A DNA stretch of 64,000 nucleotides, taken from NCBI GenBank assembly GCA_964036665.1, contig OZ038526.1, forward strand, positions 30,876,001 to 30,940,000. Reading direction: 5' to 3'. Below the pieces are notes generated by a model. That model was not told the DNA's origin and did no database searches. It saw only the letters and a program-made list of their open reading frames with translations. The translations under genes were made by a program, and so were the position numbers. Source of the DNA: Gordius sp. MW1. Taxonomy: Eukaryota; Nematomorpha; Gordioida; Gordea; Gordiidae. Positions 1 through 11,648 of the stretch are shown in pieces; the stretch's first letter is position 1, and each line of letters opens with the position of its first letter.

Positions 1-579
1 ATAAGTTACACTTAAATTTTCCCGTATTTCTTTAGTTAAATATAAACTTTTGTAAAAAAAATAGAGCTTAATTTTTCCTCTTAAGTTTAAAAAAAATGAA
101 AGAGTACCATTAAGCTCTTCATATTATGATAGGTTGTTTTTAGCACCTAATTTTTAATAATAATCATATGTCCAAATAATGAACATTAAAATTTGTTTTG
201 TTGTAAATGTTTGTATAATACTATACTTTATGTCAAGAATAAGCTCAACCTTTAGTAATATTGATATAGATCTTTATTTTTGTATAATCAACATGTCTTT
301 TTGGTTTTATATTTATAAAACTAATACAATGTAACTTTGTTTTCGTAAAAATAAACTTTTTAACCAAATATAAACGCTTAAATTGCTCAATTAAAAATTC
401 TAATAAAATTGTAGTTTCTCATTAAGGCTTATTTATAAACAAAATTAAGAAATATCAAAACACTAGCTAACCTAACCCTTTCTTTTCTTTACTATTCAAT
501 TAAATTTTAAACAATAGATAAAAAGCTAGTTAAACTTGAAAATTAAAATAATAAATTATTGCTTTAAATAAAAGATTCT

Positions 580-864
580 TTAAATAATAACTGTATATGG
601 TATTTTTGAGGGTGTATTAGAGAATGGAGTTAGAATGGCATATTCAGGATCTTCCAATAAATTCAATCTCTCTTCTCTCAATTTTCCCGAATCGTAAAGG
701 CTCTTTAAGGCTTTAGAACCCAAATTTTTACCAGGCTCGCGAAACAATTTGCCCCATGTTATGTGCTCCAAATAGGATGGGTTATATAGTTGAAAGGCAC
801 ATTCATTGCCCGATCTTGGAGCGAGAGTGTTCAGTACTTGCAATTGCTTTTCATCAACTTTCAC
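580..864 (-). CDS. rec8: rec8 last exon: C-terminal winged-helix-like domain
   Basis: Begins after the acceptor TACCAG with VKVDEKQLQVLNTLAP and ends at a TAA. It contains FQLYNPSYLEHITWGKLFRE and SKALKSLYDSGKL, a helix-rich pattern as expected for the kleisin C-terminal domain that contacts the SMC1 head. Phase 0 joins it to exon 9 (ending MYCLTFEQ). The match to known Rec8 C termini is weaker than at the N terminus. I did not find a convincing polyadenylation signal directly downstream. Confidence 0.7.
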   Translation of the reverse strand: MKVDEKQLQVLNTLAPRSGNECAFQLYNPSYLEHITWGKLFREPGKNLGSKALKSLYDSGKLREERLNLLEDPEYAILTPFSNTPSKIPYTVII

Positions 865-3800
865 CTGGTACCATAAATACCAATAGATACATCAAATTTG
901 GGATGAACTTTTTTAAATCTAGATTCGATCTTGACAATTATTTTCTTCAAATTTATTAAATTTTTTAGTTTTAAACTCGTAAAAATTAATAGGCAATTCT
1001 AATTCATTTCGGCCCAAAATTTTGCCTGTAACACATTCATTAATTCATAATTTTGAATTTAAACGACTATATAAACGCTTTGACAAAACTTAAAGAATTT
1101 CCTATTTAGAAGATATGTGCTAAAAGGTGCATAGGCATAGCCAGGTTTTGGATTAGTGGGGGGCAAAACGTTTAAAAGTTCAATTAGGGGGGTCGGGGGG
1201 GGGGGGCAAAACGTAATTTTTTTTAAATTTTTTCGCCATTTAGGGGGGGGGGGGGAGCCGCCCCCCCCCTGCCCCCCCCCCGGCTACGCCCATGATAAGG
1301 TGGAATATTGATTTTTATATATACTACTAGATAGAATATTAGTAACAATTGTTTATAAGATCACCCATTGTGATATTCTTAATTTTTAATATTAGGCCTT
1401 GGTTCAAATCAAAATATTAAAATCTATATCTCACAAAGGACTATTAATAAATTAAATTATGAGATTCATTACATAACGGGCTCTAGGAAATTTTGAAATG
1501 AGAACAAATTATTGTGCTCAGTATTTAATTGAAATTTTGCTCAGTAGAATAATCAATTGTTCAATAGAATAATTAAATGCTCAGTAAAATATTCAGATGC
1601 TCAGTAAATAATTTAATGTTTAGTAATTTATATATTTGCTCAGTAATTAATTCATTTGTTCAATTATTATTTCTATGTTGCTCATAAATTATTGCCCAAT
1701 AACTGAAATTTAATTTTAAAATAAAATTAATATTAAAGCGAGATTTGAACCAGCAGTCAATTCATAGATGTCCTATGTGTTATCTATGTGGTAAAAAGAC
1801 ATGGATTTGTTTAGTCGACCTTAAAAGTTCGACTAAGAAAAAGGACAAAAGTCATTTTTGTCTGTTTTGGTGATAGTTAATTATCGTTAGAGCTAAATAA
1901 ATTCTCTAAATGAAAATTGGTGAGCTAGATATATCATAAATAAATTAAGAACTTTGCCCCCCCCCTTCCCTTTTTTGTGTCCCGTTGTTTCCCTCCTCCC
2001 CCCTTGTTTTTACCCTCTTTCTCATCCGGGGGGGGCCCTAATTTTTTGCCCTCTTCTTCACCCGGAGGGCGGGGGCCCAAATCACCATCCCACCCGGGTG
2101 AGAAAGAAGGTAAAAAAAGTGGGGAGGGGCAAATCACCCTTCTCCCTCCCCCTGGTGAGAAAGAGGGTAAAAAATAAGGGGGGGGGGGAACTAACGGGAC
2201 AAACAAAGGAAGGGGGGCAAAGTTCTTTTAAAAAACAGTGTATACCAATTAAAACATTATTTATAAAATATAAGCGCAAAATAAATGAATATCACAAATT
2301 TTGAATTTATATTACTGTGCATTTTAGCAAAAATACTGAGCATTATTAATTTATTAATAATTTATAGATGAGCATTTTAAAGTTAATTTACTGAGCAATT
2401 TTGTATTTTTAACTGGGCACTTTAATAAAATACTGAGCACATTTTACAGAGCTTTTTTTAATTTATTACTGTGTATCTAGATAACATCCTTTTAAAATAT
2501 ATAGAAATAAGCTCTAATTGAAATAAATGATACAATTTAATGGTAGTTATAAATTTAAACCAAATTTTAAGCAAACTCTAATGCAAAGTATAAATTGCAG
2601 CAATTAACAAAATATAGTGCCCTATCAACTCGTCGAAAACCATCTCGCCGAATCCCCCCCATACAACCAATCACAAAATGTCCCAGGGTAGATTCGGCGT
2701 GATGGTTTTCGGCGACGGGCCACCGCAAAATATTACCTATGTATTTGATATAATTTGCAAATTTAGACGGTTATAAAGTAAATCAGACCCATTCTCCTAT
2801 AAATGACGCCGTCCCATTACTTCTTATACGTAATTAAAAGTTGCCTATGAATACAGTGAAAAGTCAAAATTTTAATTTCCAATGTCGTGCCCTGTCCAAT
2901 TTTATTATTATTAGAGTTACTCACTTTGCTATTAAAAAGATTGAACAAAAAGTATAATTTTTTACCAATATATCCTAGCGAACAAAACTAGGATATCAAT
3001 TATTCAATATAGCCCCCCCCCCCTTGAGATTGAACATTTTAATTCTTTATATAACAATTTTTTTTTATTAATTTTATAAAAAACCCTTATTATTTAACAA
3101 CTTCAATTTAAATTTTAAACAAAACTACAATTAGATAATATGGTCATTTATCAATAATTATGATGTTGAGTCTCTAAATGTCTGGATTGCTAATTTTTTT
3201 TCTACTTTTGACCAGCTTTAATATATTTTTAAAAAAACTTAATGTAAAAATAATGCCTTCTGACAAAGTGTTGGTCTCGATAATCTAAAATTAATTTTGC
3301 TATTTATCAGGGCAATTTTTAAAGAGAGTCCACCCTATATTGTCCCAAATATTTCACTTTTGCCTTTAAATAAAAATACTCAAATAATCCACATTTATAA
3401 TGCAAATTCAAAATTTATAAAATATTTAAACCCTCCCCCCCCCTTTCCCACTTCCACCAAATTTTTTGAAAAAAACCCAGCTACTAGTTAATAAACTAAA
3501 ATTTATAAAAATCTTTAAAAATTTAGAAAGTTAGCTTTTTCGTTTAATATGCACTAATTAAATCCTATGATTTTTTAAAGATTGATTTATACGGTATTGA
3601 ACCGATGATAAAACCTTACTTGCTCAAAAGTCAGGCAATACATATTAACTAGGCCCATGGCGTCGCGCATGCTCTTTTTGGAGAGAAGGGTATTTGAATC
3701 TTTAAAGATTATTCGCTTTTTGCCCGATCTTGCTTTAGCTTTTTTGGAGTCTTGTTGCATATCATTCTTTAATAACGGCTGCAACGGAAAGGTGTAATGA

Positions 3801-6800
3801 TCGTGCTGATTAAAATACGAAACAAAAACGTATTGTTAAATTCGGAGAATGATGATAAGTTTTAAAAATACTAGGATTTTTGAAAAAGTTTAAGGAAATT
3901 ATTTAATAAAGGTTGTAAGTAGTGTTGTAAAACGGCTGGCTTTTGTTTGGACGATCTTCGGTTTTAGTCGAATAAACATAACCAGATTTTTCATAGTCGA
4001 TCAAACCAAAACCCAGCCGTTCTTACAACAATAGACTGGATAGACTGCCAATCAACGTTAAATAAGAGTATAATACCCCTTTTTAAATGTGCACAAATAA
4101 GAAAAGGTTATAAGATTATAATAGTGATAGTGATTTGGTTAATTAAATTGTTTTTAAAATGTACTGAAAAAATATTGAACTAGTCAAACGTACAGTATTT
4201 TAATACAATCATTTACACAATTCATTGAAATTAAAAATAGAAATAGTGTGGTGATGTGATGTTAAGGCGATTTAGTGTCATCTAGAGCCCTGCAAAATGA
4301 AATTTCTTCTGAGACCGGCCCGAGTCCGACTTCTCCATTTTTATTTAGGCCGGACCTAAGCCCAACCCGATTTTTCGAATAAAACTCTTGAACAATTTTA
4401 TTTTGAAAATTATTTTCACCATTTAAATACAAAAAGCAGTAGATTGTTATTACTCGTTATTCAAAACTAGGATAAGTTTGAAATAAAAAAAATCAATTTT
4501 CCCTCGTTACAATTTATTTAGCTTTAAAACTAAAAATGTAACTTAAAAGAATATATTTTATTTAACAGTTACATATAAAAAAATATTCGCCTCTCTTATT
4601 TCTTATATTCCAACTGCTACTATTGAATATATATTTAAATACTAGAAAAAGATTTGCAGTTCAGGTCAGTTATATTACTATAGACAGGGGAAAAGCTGAA
4701 GTTTGGAAGCTATATAATGTACGCTGTGTAAAGATAATTATTTAATATCAAGTTAGGTTTGTTTAAAATATATTTAATAAAATATTAGGGCCGGACTAGG
4801 GCCTCCAAGCCTGAGGCCCGATTATTTTATATTCTGCCCGGGTTCGGGCCAGGTCGGGCTTTGGGCGGCGCGTGCAGGGCTCTACTGTCATCTACATTAT
4901 ATTAAATATTTATTAACTAATAAGAAAGGTAAATTAACTTTTTCTCTTTCAACAATGGAGGACAGGACACTGCAGAAAGACATAAGAGATAGTAAAATTA
5001 AAAATCGTGTATTAACACAATTTACCATATGAAACAAATGACATCAGTCTTTGTATTCTATGTTTGAACCACGACTTTATCACCATTGCAGATGAGCTTA
5101 AAAAGACAAAATAGGCCCAGAACCCGACATTTTATCAAATTAATATTTTTTTGGACACTGGAAAGTATTAAATGTCATTAGATCCTCAATGTGCATCCTA
5201 CAAGTATCAGAATGATTCTGCCATTATGGCATCCAATATTTTTATCCACGTTGTTGCCTCATGCTAAGGTAACTTCAGTAAACAGGCCATGGATTTTTTG
5301 AAGAAATAGGAAAAAGTTATCGGAAATCAGGATATTAATATAAGTCCTATTTATACAGACAACAACTGGGGATTCTTGTAATGCTATCCAATTCTTTAAT
5401 GCATTTGACCCGACTCTTGGCCCGTTTTAGATGGTAATTGTTTAGAACTTTACATTCAATATGTCTATTTGTATTTTTATAAATGAATAAACTTCAAATT
5501 TCATAAATAACTAAAAAAATTAAAAGAATAAAATTTAGTTTAAAGGTGCAAATATACCCTTAATATTCTTAAAATTTGCTTAAAATGTTGATAAATAACC
5601 TTTTTCGATTACGATTTAATAATTAAAAATTATGTTACATAAAATAGCCCACAAAAAAATAAGTTTCTATATTCGAATATTAAACCTTGCGTATCTAGTG
5701 TGCCAAAAAACATCAGCCACGCTCTCATTTTTTTATATATTATAACCTTGTAATATGTAATTGCTTATTAAATTTAAGGTCATTGAAAATAAATCACAAT
5801 TTTTATATAAGATTTATAGTTTATTTGAACATTATCTTAGACATCTTTCATATTAAAATGTCAAGCCATAAATTATAAAATTGTATAAAATTAACCATAA
5901 AACTTATATTGAAAAAAATCGAATCATTTGAATTGTTTGTTCAAAATAAATCTTATATTAGGTCTAAAGAGTGACATTGACTACACAAAGGATTACAAAA
6001 AATGATGGAACTTATTGACGGTTTTCTTCATGGGCTTAGCCAAAATTAGAACTCGAGGGGGGTAATAGTGATTTAGGGAGGAGCAAAATGAATTTTTTTT
6101 GAAATTTTAGCCATGATTACATCAAATTTTAAAGATATTTTGGATTTGAAGTGGAAAGGGCACCCGCCCCTAGAGTTGTTAAATTGCTTGCGTGAGCAAT
6201 GCTCACTATTTGCTTTGCTCGAGCACGCACACTGAGCTGTTTAATATGGTAGTTAGCACAATGAGTGCTCGCTGTTCGGTGCAGTAGGCAGGACAGTAGC
6301 ACATATGCTCGAGAGGCGAGACAAAGCATCAAAATCTGTTCAAGCATTGAGCAGATTGCCCGAGCATTAAACTCGAGCAGAGAGCAGATTTAATAGAAGC
6401 CATTGCTACGAGTTAGTAACTTTAAATATTCCCCCTCCTTTTTTTGTCTTGTTGGTCTGTCCCCCCCCCCCATTTTTACCCTCTTTCTCACCCGAGGGGG
6501 GAGGGTGATTTGCCCCCCCCCCTTTTTAACCCTTTTGTAACCCGAAAAAAAGGGGGGGCACACCAACGGGACAAAAAAAGGGAGGGGGGCAAAGTTCTTA
6601 ATCTATTTATGATATATAATATGAGCAAATATTGTAAGTCAATTATATCTGCCATCTGCTCGAGTTTACTGCTCGGGAAATCTGCTCAATGCTTGAACAT
6701 ATTATGCTGCTTCGACTCGCCTCTCGAGCATTTTTTGTGCTACTGTCCTACCTAGTGCACTGAACAGCGAGCACTCATCGTGCTAACGAACGAGCATATT

Positions 6801-9800
6801 AAAAAGCTCAGTGTGCGTGCTCGCGTGAAGCAAGTTAGCAATTTAACACCACTACCCGCCCCTCTCTGCGACCTCCTGGCTGCGCCCATGGTTTTCTTTA
6901 AATTGCCTAAACAAAACTCAAAATAATAAAAATTGCTTTTCAAAGAAAAATTACAATTTAAAAATGTAACATGTCAATTAAAGTTATTTACGATTCTAGC
7001 CTTTTTACATCTCCTGCCATTGGTTTCTTCTCTATTTGGAGAATCAGAAGAATTAATTTCACGATCAATATCCCTACCAGGACTCTGTGTAACGTCATTA
7101 GCAGTCCTAGCAGGAGCTCGCTGATATATATTATTTAAGTCGACCAAATTTAACGATATTTCTCCCTGGGGTGTCATCTCTCTATGCACACAAATCAAAA
7201 AAATAGTGAAAATTATCATTAATTTGTTAAGTTATTCCGAGTTTTAGATTTTTAATTATAAGAAAGGCATGGTGAATAAAAAAACGAATTTAAAAGTGAA
7301 GATAATAATGAAAATTATAATATATTTTTAAATTTTTATTAAAAATGCCCTAGTGTAACAAAGCGGCGTTAAGTTGTTTAGCAAATAGACAGACTTAAGT
7401 ATTATAGACGAAACGATGTTTTTATTGGTAAATTTGAGCTTAAAAAAATAAGGAGGTGGTTGCGTACCCATTACACTAAAGCTCGAAATGTATATTAAAT
7501 TTTAATAATAAATCTCAGTAAAATAAAAATATACCTTTCATAAGTGCAACTTTGCATATTGAGTTTAGATCGATCTCCTGCAGGAAATTTTTCCAAAGGA
7601 TTTATGCTAATATTAACATCATGACTGATATCTTGTTCGTTGAGAAGTTCTTCCATATCTCCTTGACCCAATGCTGGTAATTCTTCTTCAAATGGCACCT
7701 TTGAATTATAGCAAACAATTTTGGTATATTATTTTAGATAAAAAGTTTTTTTACTTTAAATTTTCTATTTTGGGCTTATTGTTTCAAATTTAACGAGATC
7801 AATCTGATGTATTTTTTTTAAAAATTATCATTTATCCCAAAAATATTTTCCAAACCATTAGCTAAAGGAATGTATTTTATAATTTTTTATATTATAACAA
7901 ATGGTTATTTCTTTTTAAATTCGGTGCATTTGTTTTACTAATGAATTTTTGATTTTTGGGTACTTTAAAAGGATATATATCAAATGAAATTAGGTTTAAC
8001 TTATGTGTGTTGTATTTAAAGCAATTGAAAAAAGAAACATAAATGCAAAATGTTTTTTATTTCAAAATTTTAAAAGAGTTTGGTGTTAAAAACATTTCCT
8101 TTTTGATATTAAGACACCGATCATTTTGATTAGAAAATTTAAATTTGGGTCGGTTATAAATATAATTCGAGAAAAGCATTAGATCAGAAAATACTTTTGC
8201 TGGAGAAATTAGATTTTATGAAATATTGTATTATGTTAATAAAGTGGGTGTCCCTAACCCAATATGCCTTCCCCCTGCATTTCATGTATGCAAACAATAA
8301 TTAAAAAGGGGAAAGGTTTAAATTAGTTTATTTTAAATAATAAATATATGCCAAATAAATAGAAATAAAGGTAGTAATATTTAAGTGACATGTGTTTTAA
8401 AAGAATTTTTAAACTTGCAATCTAAGGTCTTTGTCAACTTCTCGCAAGCTTATAGTGTGCGAATCTACGACAAGGCTTGGAGACGTCGGAAACATTTCTA
8501 TGAATAACATTTAAAGTTCGTATTAGTTGTATTTAGAGCCCTGCAAAATGGAATTTATTCCGCCCGAGCTTGACCCGAGCCCGGCCCGACTTTTTTGAAA
8601 TGTAAATACATCAAAAAAATTGAGATTTGACCTAAAAATATTTTGTCGTCTCTAAATAGTCTACTCAGTAAAGGAATTATTAAAACGTTTTTAAAAAAGC
8701 TTTAGCTAGATTTTGCTTCAGGCCGGGCTCGGGCCTCGGGTCGGGTTAACCCATGAGCCCGACCCGAGTCCGAGACCAGATGCAATTTTAAATTTTTGGC
8801 TCGAGCCAGGCCGCTCCTCTAGTTGTATTGGAACATTTAAAAGCAAATTTTAAAACTAATTTTTAAATTAGAAAACAATAGATATTAATGGCTTATTTAG
8901 GTGCTTTCCTGAAAATCACATAAATGTTAGAAAAATATTTTTCCCTGAAAATATAATATACACTTTATATAATTTTTAAGCTAATTTTGTGTTTAACCTT
9001 TATACCATTACCATCTTTATTTAGGAGATTAATGTATTATTCAAATTTTATTTACATTTGAACATTTTGTAACAAGCCATTTTATATGATTTACATGGAA
9101 GTTTTATGGTGTTTGTAATTTTCTAAATTATTTCTATAAATAAATTCATGGGCGTTGCTAGCATTGGAATAAGAGGGGGGCAGTAATGATTTGAGAAGGG
9201 CAAAATGATCATCTTTCAAAATTTTAGCCATGATTTAAAAAAAAATCAACAAATTTTAAAATTTAGAGGAGGGCAGCCGCCTCTCCCCCCTTGGCTACGC
9301 CCATGTATAAACTAACAAATTCAAATAGAAATCACTAATTTAGTATTATTGTGATTATTTTTATTATGACATTTTATTACAATAACTAAATTAAATTACA
9401 GTAAGTATAAATGCATTACAAGCATATACAGTTTCATGGGCGTAGCCAGGTTTTGGATTAGGGGGGAGGCAAAACGTTCAAAAGTTCAATTAGGGGGGGG
9501 GGGCAAAACAAAACATTTAAATTTTTTTGCCATTTAGGCGGGGGGGGGGGGCGGCAGCCTTCCCATCTGCCCCCCTCCCCCTGGCTACGCCCATGTATAG
9601 TTTACAAAACTCAGATAAATTCTCGATATTCTATTACATTTTAATATGTCTAATAAAATTAAAGTATCTTATTTTATAAATCAAATCCTAATAATATTAC
9701 CTTTGGTTTGACCATTCTTTTTGCCACGGATGGCGTTAGATACATCCAATATAGTTGTGACGTTATGGCCCTATAAAAAGTAATTCACATAATTTTACAA

Positions 9801-11648
9801 ACTAAATACATTTTTGCTAAATTCATATTTTATTATTATAAAAAAATTTAATGAAAAGAATCAAAAAATAACTTTCATAAATATAGCTTAAGCAACTACA
9901 AAACAATCAATTAAATTTACGTAAACTTAGAAAATTTGATCTGCAATTTTTTATTATCATATTTTTTGAAATTTATTGTAATTGTTAAAAGAGAGTTGGC
10001 TGGCAACTGACCATCTCTAAGGCAATGTTTATGAATCTTTATTTTATATAATATTTTATGATAAAGGCTTAAATTTGCTTCCCAAAATTAAAATAACATC
10101 CATGGGGATAGCCAGGATTGGATTTAGAGGGGGGCAATAATGATTTAGGGAGGGGAAAAATGATATTTTTTAAAACTTTAATCATAATTATATTAACATT
10201 TAAAGGAATTTTGGATTTAGAGGGGGCAGCCGCCCCTCCCTGCCACCCCCTGGCTAAGCCCATACAAACATGCTTAAATATTGATATTTGTAGAGCAAGT
10301 TTATTGGAAAAAAACAATTTTAATTTACTATTCAACAATTGTATTATAAAAAAAGTTCAATAAAAATACAATTATATGGATTATTTTAGTGCAATGCAAA
10401 ATATATATAAATTTGTGATTTAAGTTGAGATTCATTTTAAAACCAGAACAAACGCCAAACCTTAAATAATGTTACAAATCTCTAGAAACGGTTTACGTTT
10501 GTTTAGCTTTTAATGCAAATTTTAGTTTTTAAAATTCCATTTTTTCATACAAATAAAAAACTTGACAAAAAATTAATAAGTAATTGGCATATTATTTATT
10601 ACCATGGCAGAAAATGAAGAAAGAATAGAAACGTCATGAAACGCGGCAGGCCAGGCAACATTATCAACATCCATTATTGAAGGAATGTCTCCAAAATCAT
10701 CACAAAATAGCAATGTTTTATTTAATGGATCTTTTAAAGTATTAATTTGAGCACCTCTAAAAAATTATGTATTTTAAAAAACAATAAAATTATCAATAAT
10801 TAGGAAAAATGTTTAAACTATATTCAAAATAAAGTTGTCAAGTAAATGTGATGAACATAAATTCATTTGAGAAATTTCTAAACTTTGCATTTATATAAAA
10901 TTAAAATAAAAATTGTTTGCTTTATATAAAAATTTAATTTCTTAACATTTAAAACATTTTTTATAAATAATTTATTTTTTTTACTTTTGTTCTGGCATAT
11001 CAATGCTAGAGATAAATTTGAAAGTTCCCAATTGTTTATAGAAAGCAATGCTATCCTCTAAATCAAAAAATATATAATTTAGTAAATTTATTTTCATTAT
11101 ATTATTTTATTATATTTTATATAGTTATTATTGGAATACGTAATAAATATTCGCATTGTTTCTGGTAAATTCTCATGGTGCCTATAACTAATTGAGATGA
11201 AAGGTAAAGGGAAAAACGTTGCCTTTTAGAGTTGCCTGTATACCCATCTGATCCAACCAAAAGATGTTCGATCAATTCTTTGCTAAAAAAAGCATCTTTG
11301 AAATATAAAATAATCTCAAAAATACTCTATTCACAACAAAAAAAGTTATGCTTAGATTATATTTTGAGACAAACAAATCTATTTATTATAAACTTAATGT
11401 AATATATAAAATCCATACCAAGTTTCAGGCAAGTTCACATTAAGAATATCTTTTTTCGCCACATTTCCAATATTAATGGCTGCCGACCTGAATATTTTAA
11501 AATGTTCTTATATATTTTATTATCAAAAATCGAGCAACAAACATTCGTTAATATCGAGAAATAACAAAAATTATAGATATTAAAATGAAATTTACCAGGA
11601 ATATCCAAATTTCCCCGATTTTTTCAAAAGGACATCAACGTAATACAT
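580..11648 (-). CDS. rec8: Rec8-like meiotic cohesin kleisin, ten exons
   Basis: Predicted alpha-kleisin subunit that closes the SMC1-SMC3 cohesin ring on meiotic chromosomes. Minus-strand coding exons in transcript order: 11596-11648, 11419-11487, 11140-11282, 10985-11057, 10603-10756, 9701-9770, 7535-7685, 6992-7181, 3620-3778, 580-864. All junctions are GT..AG and phases match, giving 1347 nt (448 residues plus stop). The N terminus MYYVDVLLKKSGKFGYSW and the block RFSLYLSSQLVIGTMRIYQ followed by QCEYLLQD match the Rec8 kleisin N domain (Rec8 has RFSLYLSxQLxIGxxRxY; Rad21 differs here). The last exon is a plausible winged-helix C terminus. The middle (exons 5-9) is poorly conserved and acidic or basic, as usual for Rec8. 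The start ATG has A at -3. It lies head-to-head with sog, 7.9 kb away. The exon 7 acceptor (7685) was chosen by phase; a missed small exon between 864 and 3620 cannot be excluded. Confidence 0.85.
1130..1294. mobile_element. CATGGGCGTAGCC MITE
   Basis: Terminal inverted repeats CATAGGCATAGCC and GGCTACGCCCATG, with long C/G runs inside. Flanks AAAAGGTG and ATAAGGTG are a 7/8 target duplication. Confidence 0.85.
1510..2460. repeat. fold-back of TGCTCAGTA repeats around a poly-C core
   Basis: Left arm (about 1515-1690) has several TGCTCAGTA units spaced 20-30 bp; right arm (about 2320-2460) has the reverse complement TACTGAGCA. Between them lies an element with ends GAACTTTGCCCCCC (1949) and GGGGGGCAAAGTTC (2226). 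Confidence 0.6.
1930..2235. mobile_element. poly-C/poly-G inverted-repeat element, copy 1
   Basis: Terminal inverted repeat AAGAACTTTGCCCCCC... with a core of C-rich and G-rich tracts that are mutually complementary (CCCTTTTTTTGT / ACAAACAAAGG). Open reading frames through it are low-complexity artefacts. Confidence 0.65.
2616..2725. mobile_element. 110-bp hairpin MITE
   Basis: Arms CGTCGAAAACCATCTCGCCG and CGGCGTGATGGTTTTCGGCG pair over about 25 bp. A perfect 8-bp target duplication CAAAATAT flanks it (2608-2615 and 2726-2733). Confidence 0.8.
3920..4031. mobile_element. TAGTGTTGTAAAAACGGC MITE, short copy
   Basis: Begins TAGTGTTGTAAAACGGCTGG and ends CAGCCGTTCTTACAACA. Internally shortened relative to the 200-bp copies. 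Confidence 0.75.
4033..5064. mobile_element. CATAGACTAGATAGACTGC-family element with nested insertion
   Basis: Starts ATAGACTGGATAGACTGC and ends near TCTTTGTATTCTATG. The internal sequence (AAATGTGCACAAATA) recurs near 36965 and in a related form inside the 47415-47857 copy. Interrupted by the TAGAGCCCTGC element at 4283-4884. Confidence 0.65.
4283..4884. mobile_element. TAGAGCCCTGC element
   Basis: Ends TAGAGCCCTGCAAAATG and GCGTGCAGGGCTCTA. GC-rich subterminal GGCCCG/CGGGCC blocks flank an AT-rich middle. Flanking 8-mers GTGTCATC and CTGTCATC match 7/8. Confidence 0.8.
6029..6890. mobile_element. CATGGGC MITE carrying a nested element
   Basis: Ends CATGGGCTTAGCC and GGCTGCGCCCATG with a perfect 8-bp target duplication GTTTTCTT (6021-6028 and 6891-6898). 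The inner 684 bp belong to the fold-back at 6171-6854. Confidence 0.85.
6171..6854. mobile_element. hAT-like fold-back element with poly-C core
   Basis: Ends TAGAGTTGTTAAATTGCT and AGCAATTTAACACCACTA, perfect 8-bp duplication CCCGCCCC (6163-6170 and 6855-6862). The arms of about 220 bp carry TGCTCGAGCA-like motifs. The core (6427-6620) is the second copy of the poly-C/poly-G element. Confidence 0.8.
8534..8821. mobile_element. TAGAGCCCTGC element
   Basis: Ends TAGAGCCCTGCAAAATG and GGCCGCTCCTCTA. Perfect 8-bp target duplication GTTGTATT (8526-8533 and 8822-8829). Confidence 0.85.
9147..9595. mobile_element. two CATGGGCGTAGCC MITEs in tandem
   Basis: Copies at 9147-9305 and 9435-9595, each with both terminal repeats. 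The second has flanks TACAGTTT and TATAGTTT (7/8). Confidence 0.85.
10101..10264. mobile_element. CATGGGCGTAGCC MITE in rec8 intron 5
   Basis: Ends CATGGGGATAGCC and GGCTAAGCCCATA, with the family's internal AATAATGATTTAGGGAGGGG block. Confidence 0.8.
10603..11648 (-). CDS. rec8: rec8 exons 1-5: kleisin N-terminal domain
   Basis: Five closely spaced exons carry residues 1 to about 164. Exon 1 ends in phase 2 inside the Trp codon of GYSW. Exon 2 begins SAAINIGNVAKKDI. Exon 3 contains KRQRFSLYLSSQLVIGTM. Exon 4 (DSIAFYKQLGTFKFISSIDM) continues the helical SMC3-binding segment. Exon 5 (GAQINTLKDPLNK to SILSSFSAM) is linker. Known of the family: this domain inserts into the SMC3 coiled-coil neck; binding here is inferred from similarity only. 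Confidence 0.85.

Larger units (their letters stand above)
865..3619 (-). other. rec8 intron 9, repeat-filled
   Basis: About 2.75 kb without coding signal. It holds a CATGGGCGTAGCC-family MITE (1130-1294), a region of TGCTCAGTA repeats with inverted partners (about 1510-2460) around a poly-C/poly-G element (1930-2235), and a 110-bp hairpin MITE (2616-2725). Confidence 0.7.
3779..6991 (-). other. rec8 intron 8, nested MITEs
   Basis: Holds a TAGTGTTGTAAAA-family MITE (3920-4031), abutting a CATAGACTAGATAGACTGC-type element (about 4033-5064) that was itself invaded by a TAGAGCCCTGC element (4283-4884). Further along is a CATGGGC MITE (6029-6890) with a fold-back element nested inside it (6171-6854). 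No exon was recognised. Confidence 0.7.
7686..9700 (-). other. rec8 intron 6
   Basis: About 2 kb of AT-rich intron with a TAGAGCCCTGC element (8534-8821, perfect 8-bp target duplication) and two CATGGGCGTAGCC MITEs (9147-9305 and 9435-9595). No coding signal was seen. Confidence 0.7.

Noticed and set aside
1735..1800. tRNA-like sequence on the minus strand (GGTTCAAATCT)
   Set aside because: Only a loose B-box match; no A box, no acceptor or anticodon stem.
1934..2304. Several proline/glycine-rich ORFs on both strands
   Set aside because: They read through the poly-C/poly-G inverted-repeat element; low complexity, open in several frames, no homology.
7495..7698. rec8 exon 7 starting at the GTG at 7698
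   Set aside because: The acceptor there gives the wrong phase relative to the donor at 9701; starting at 7685 keeps the frame.
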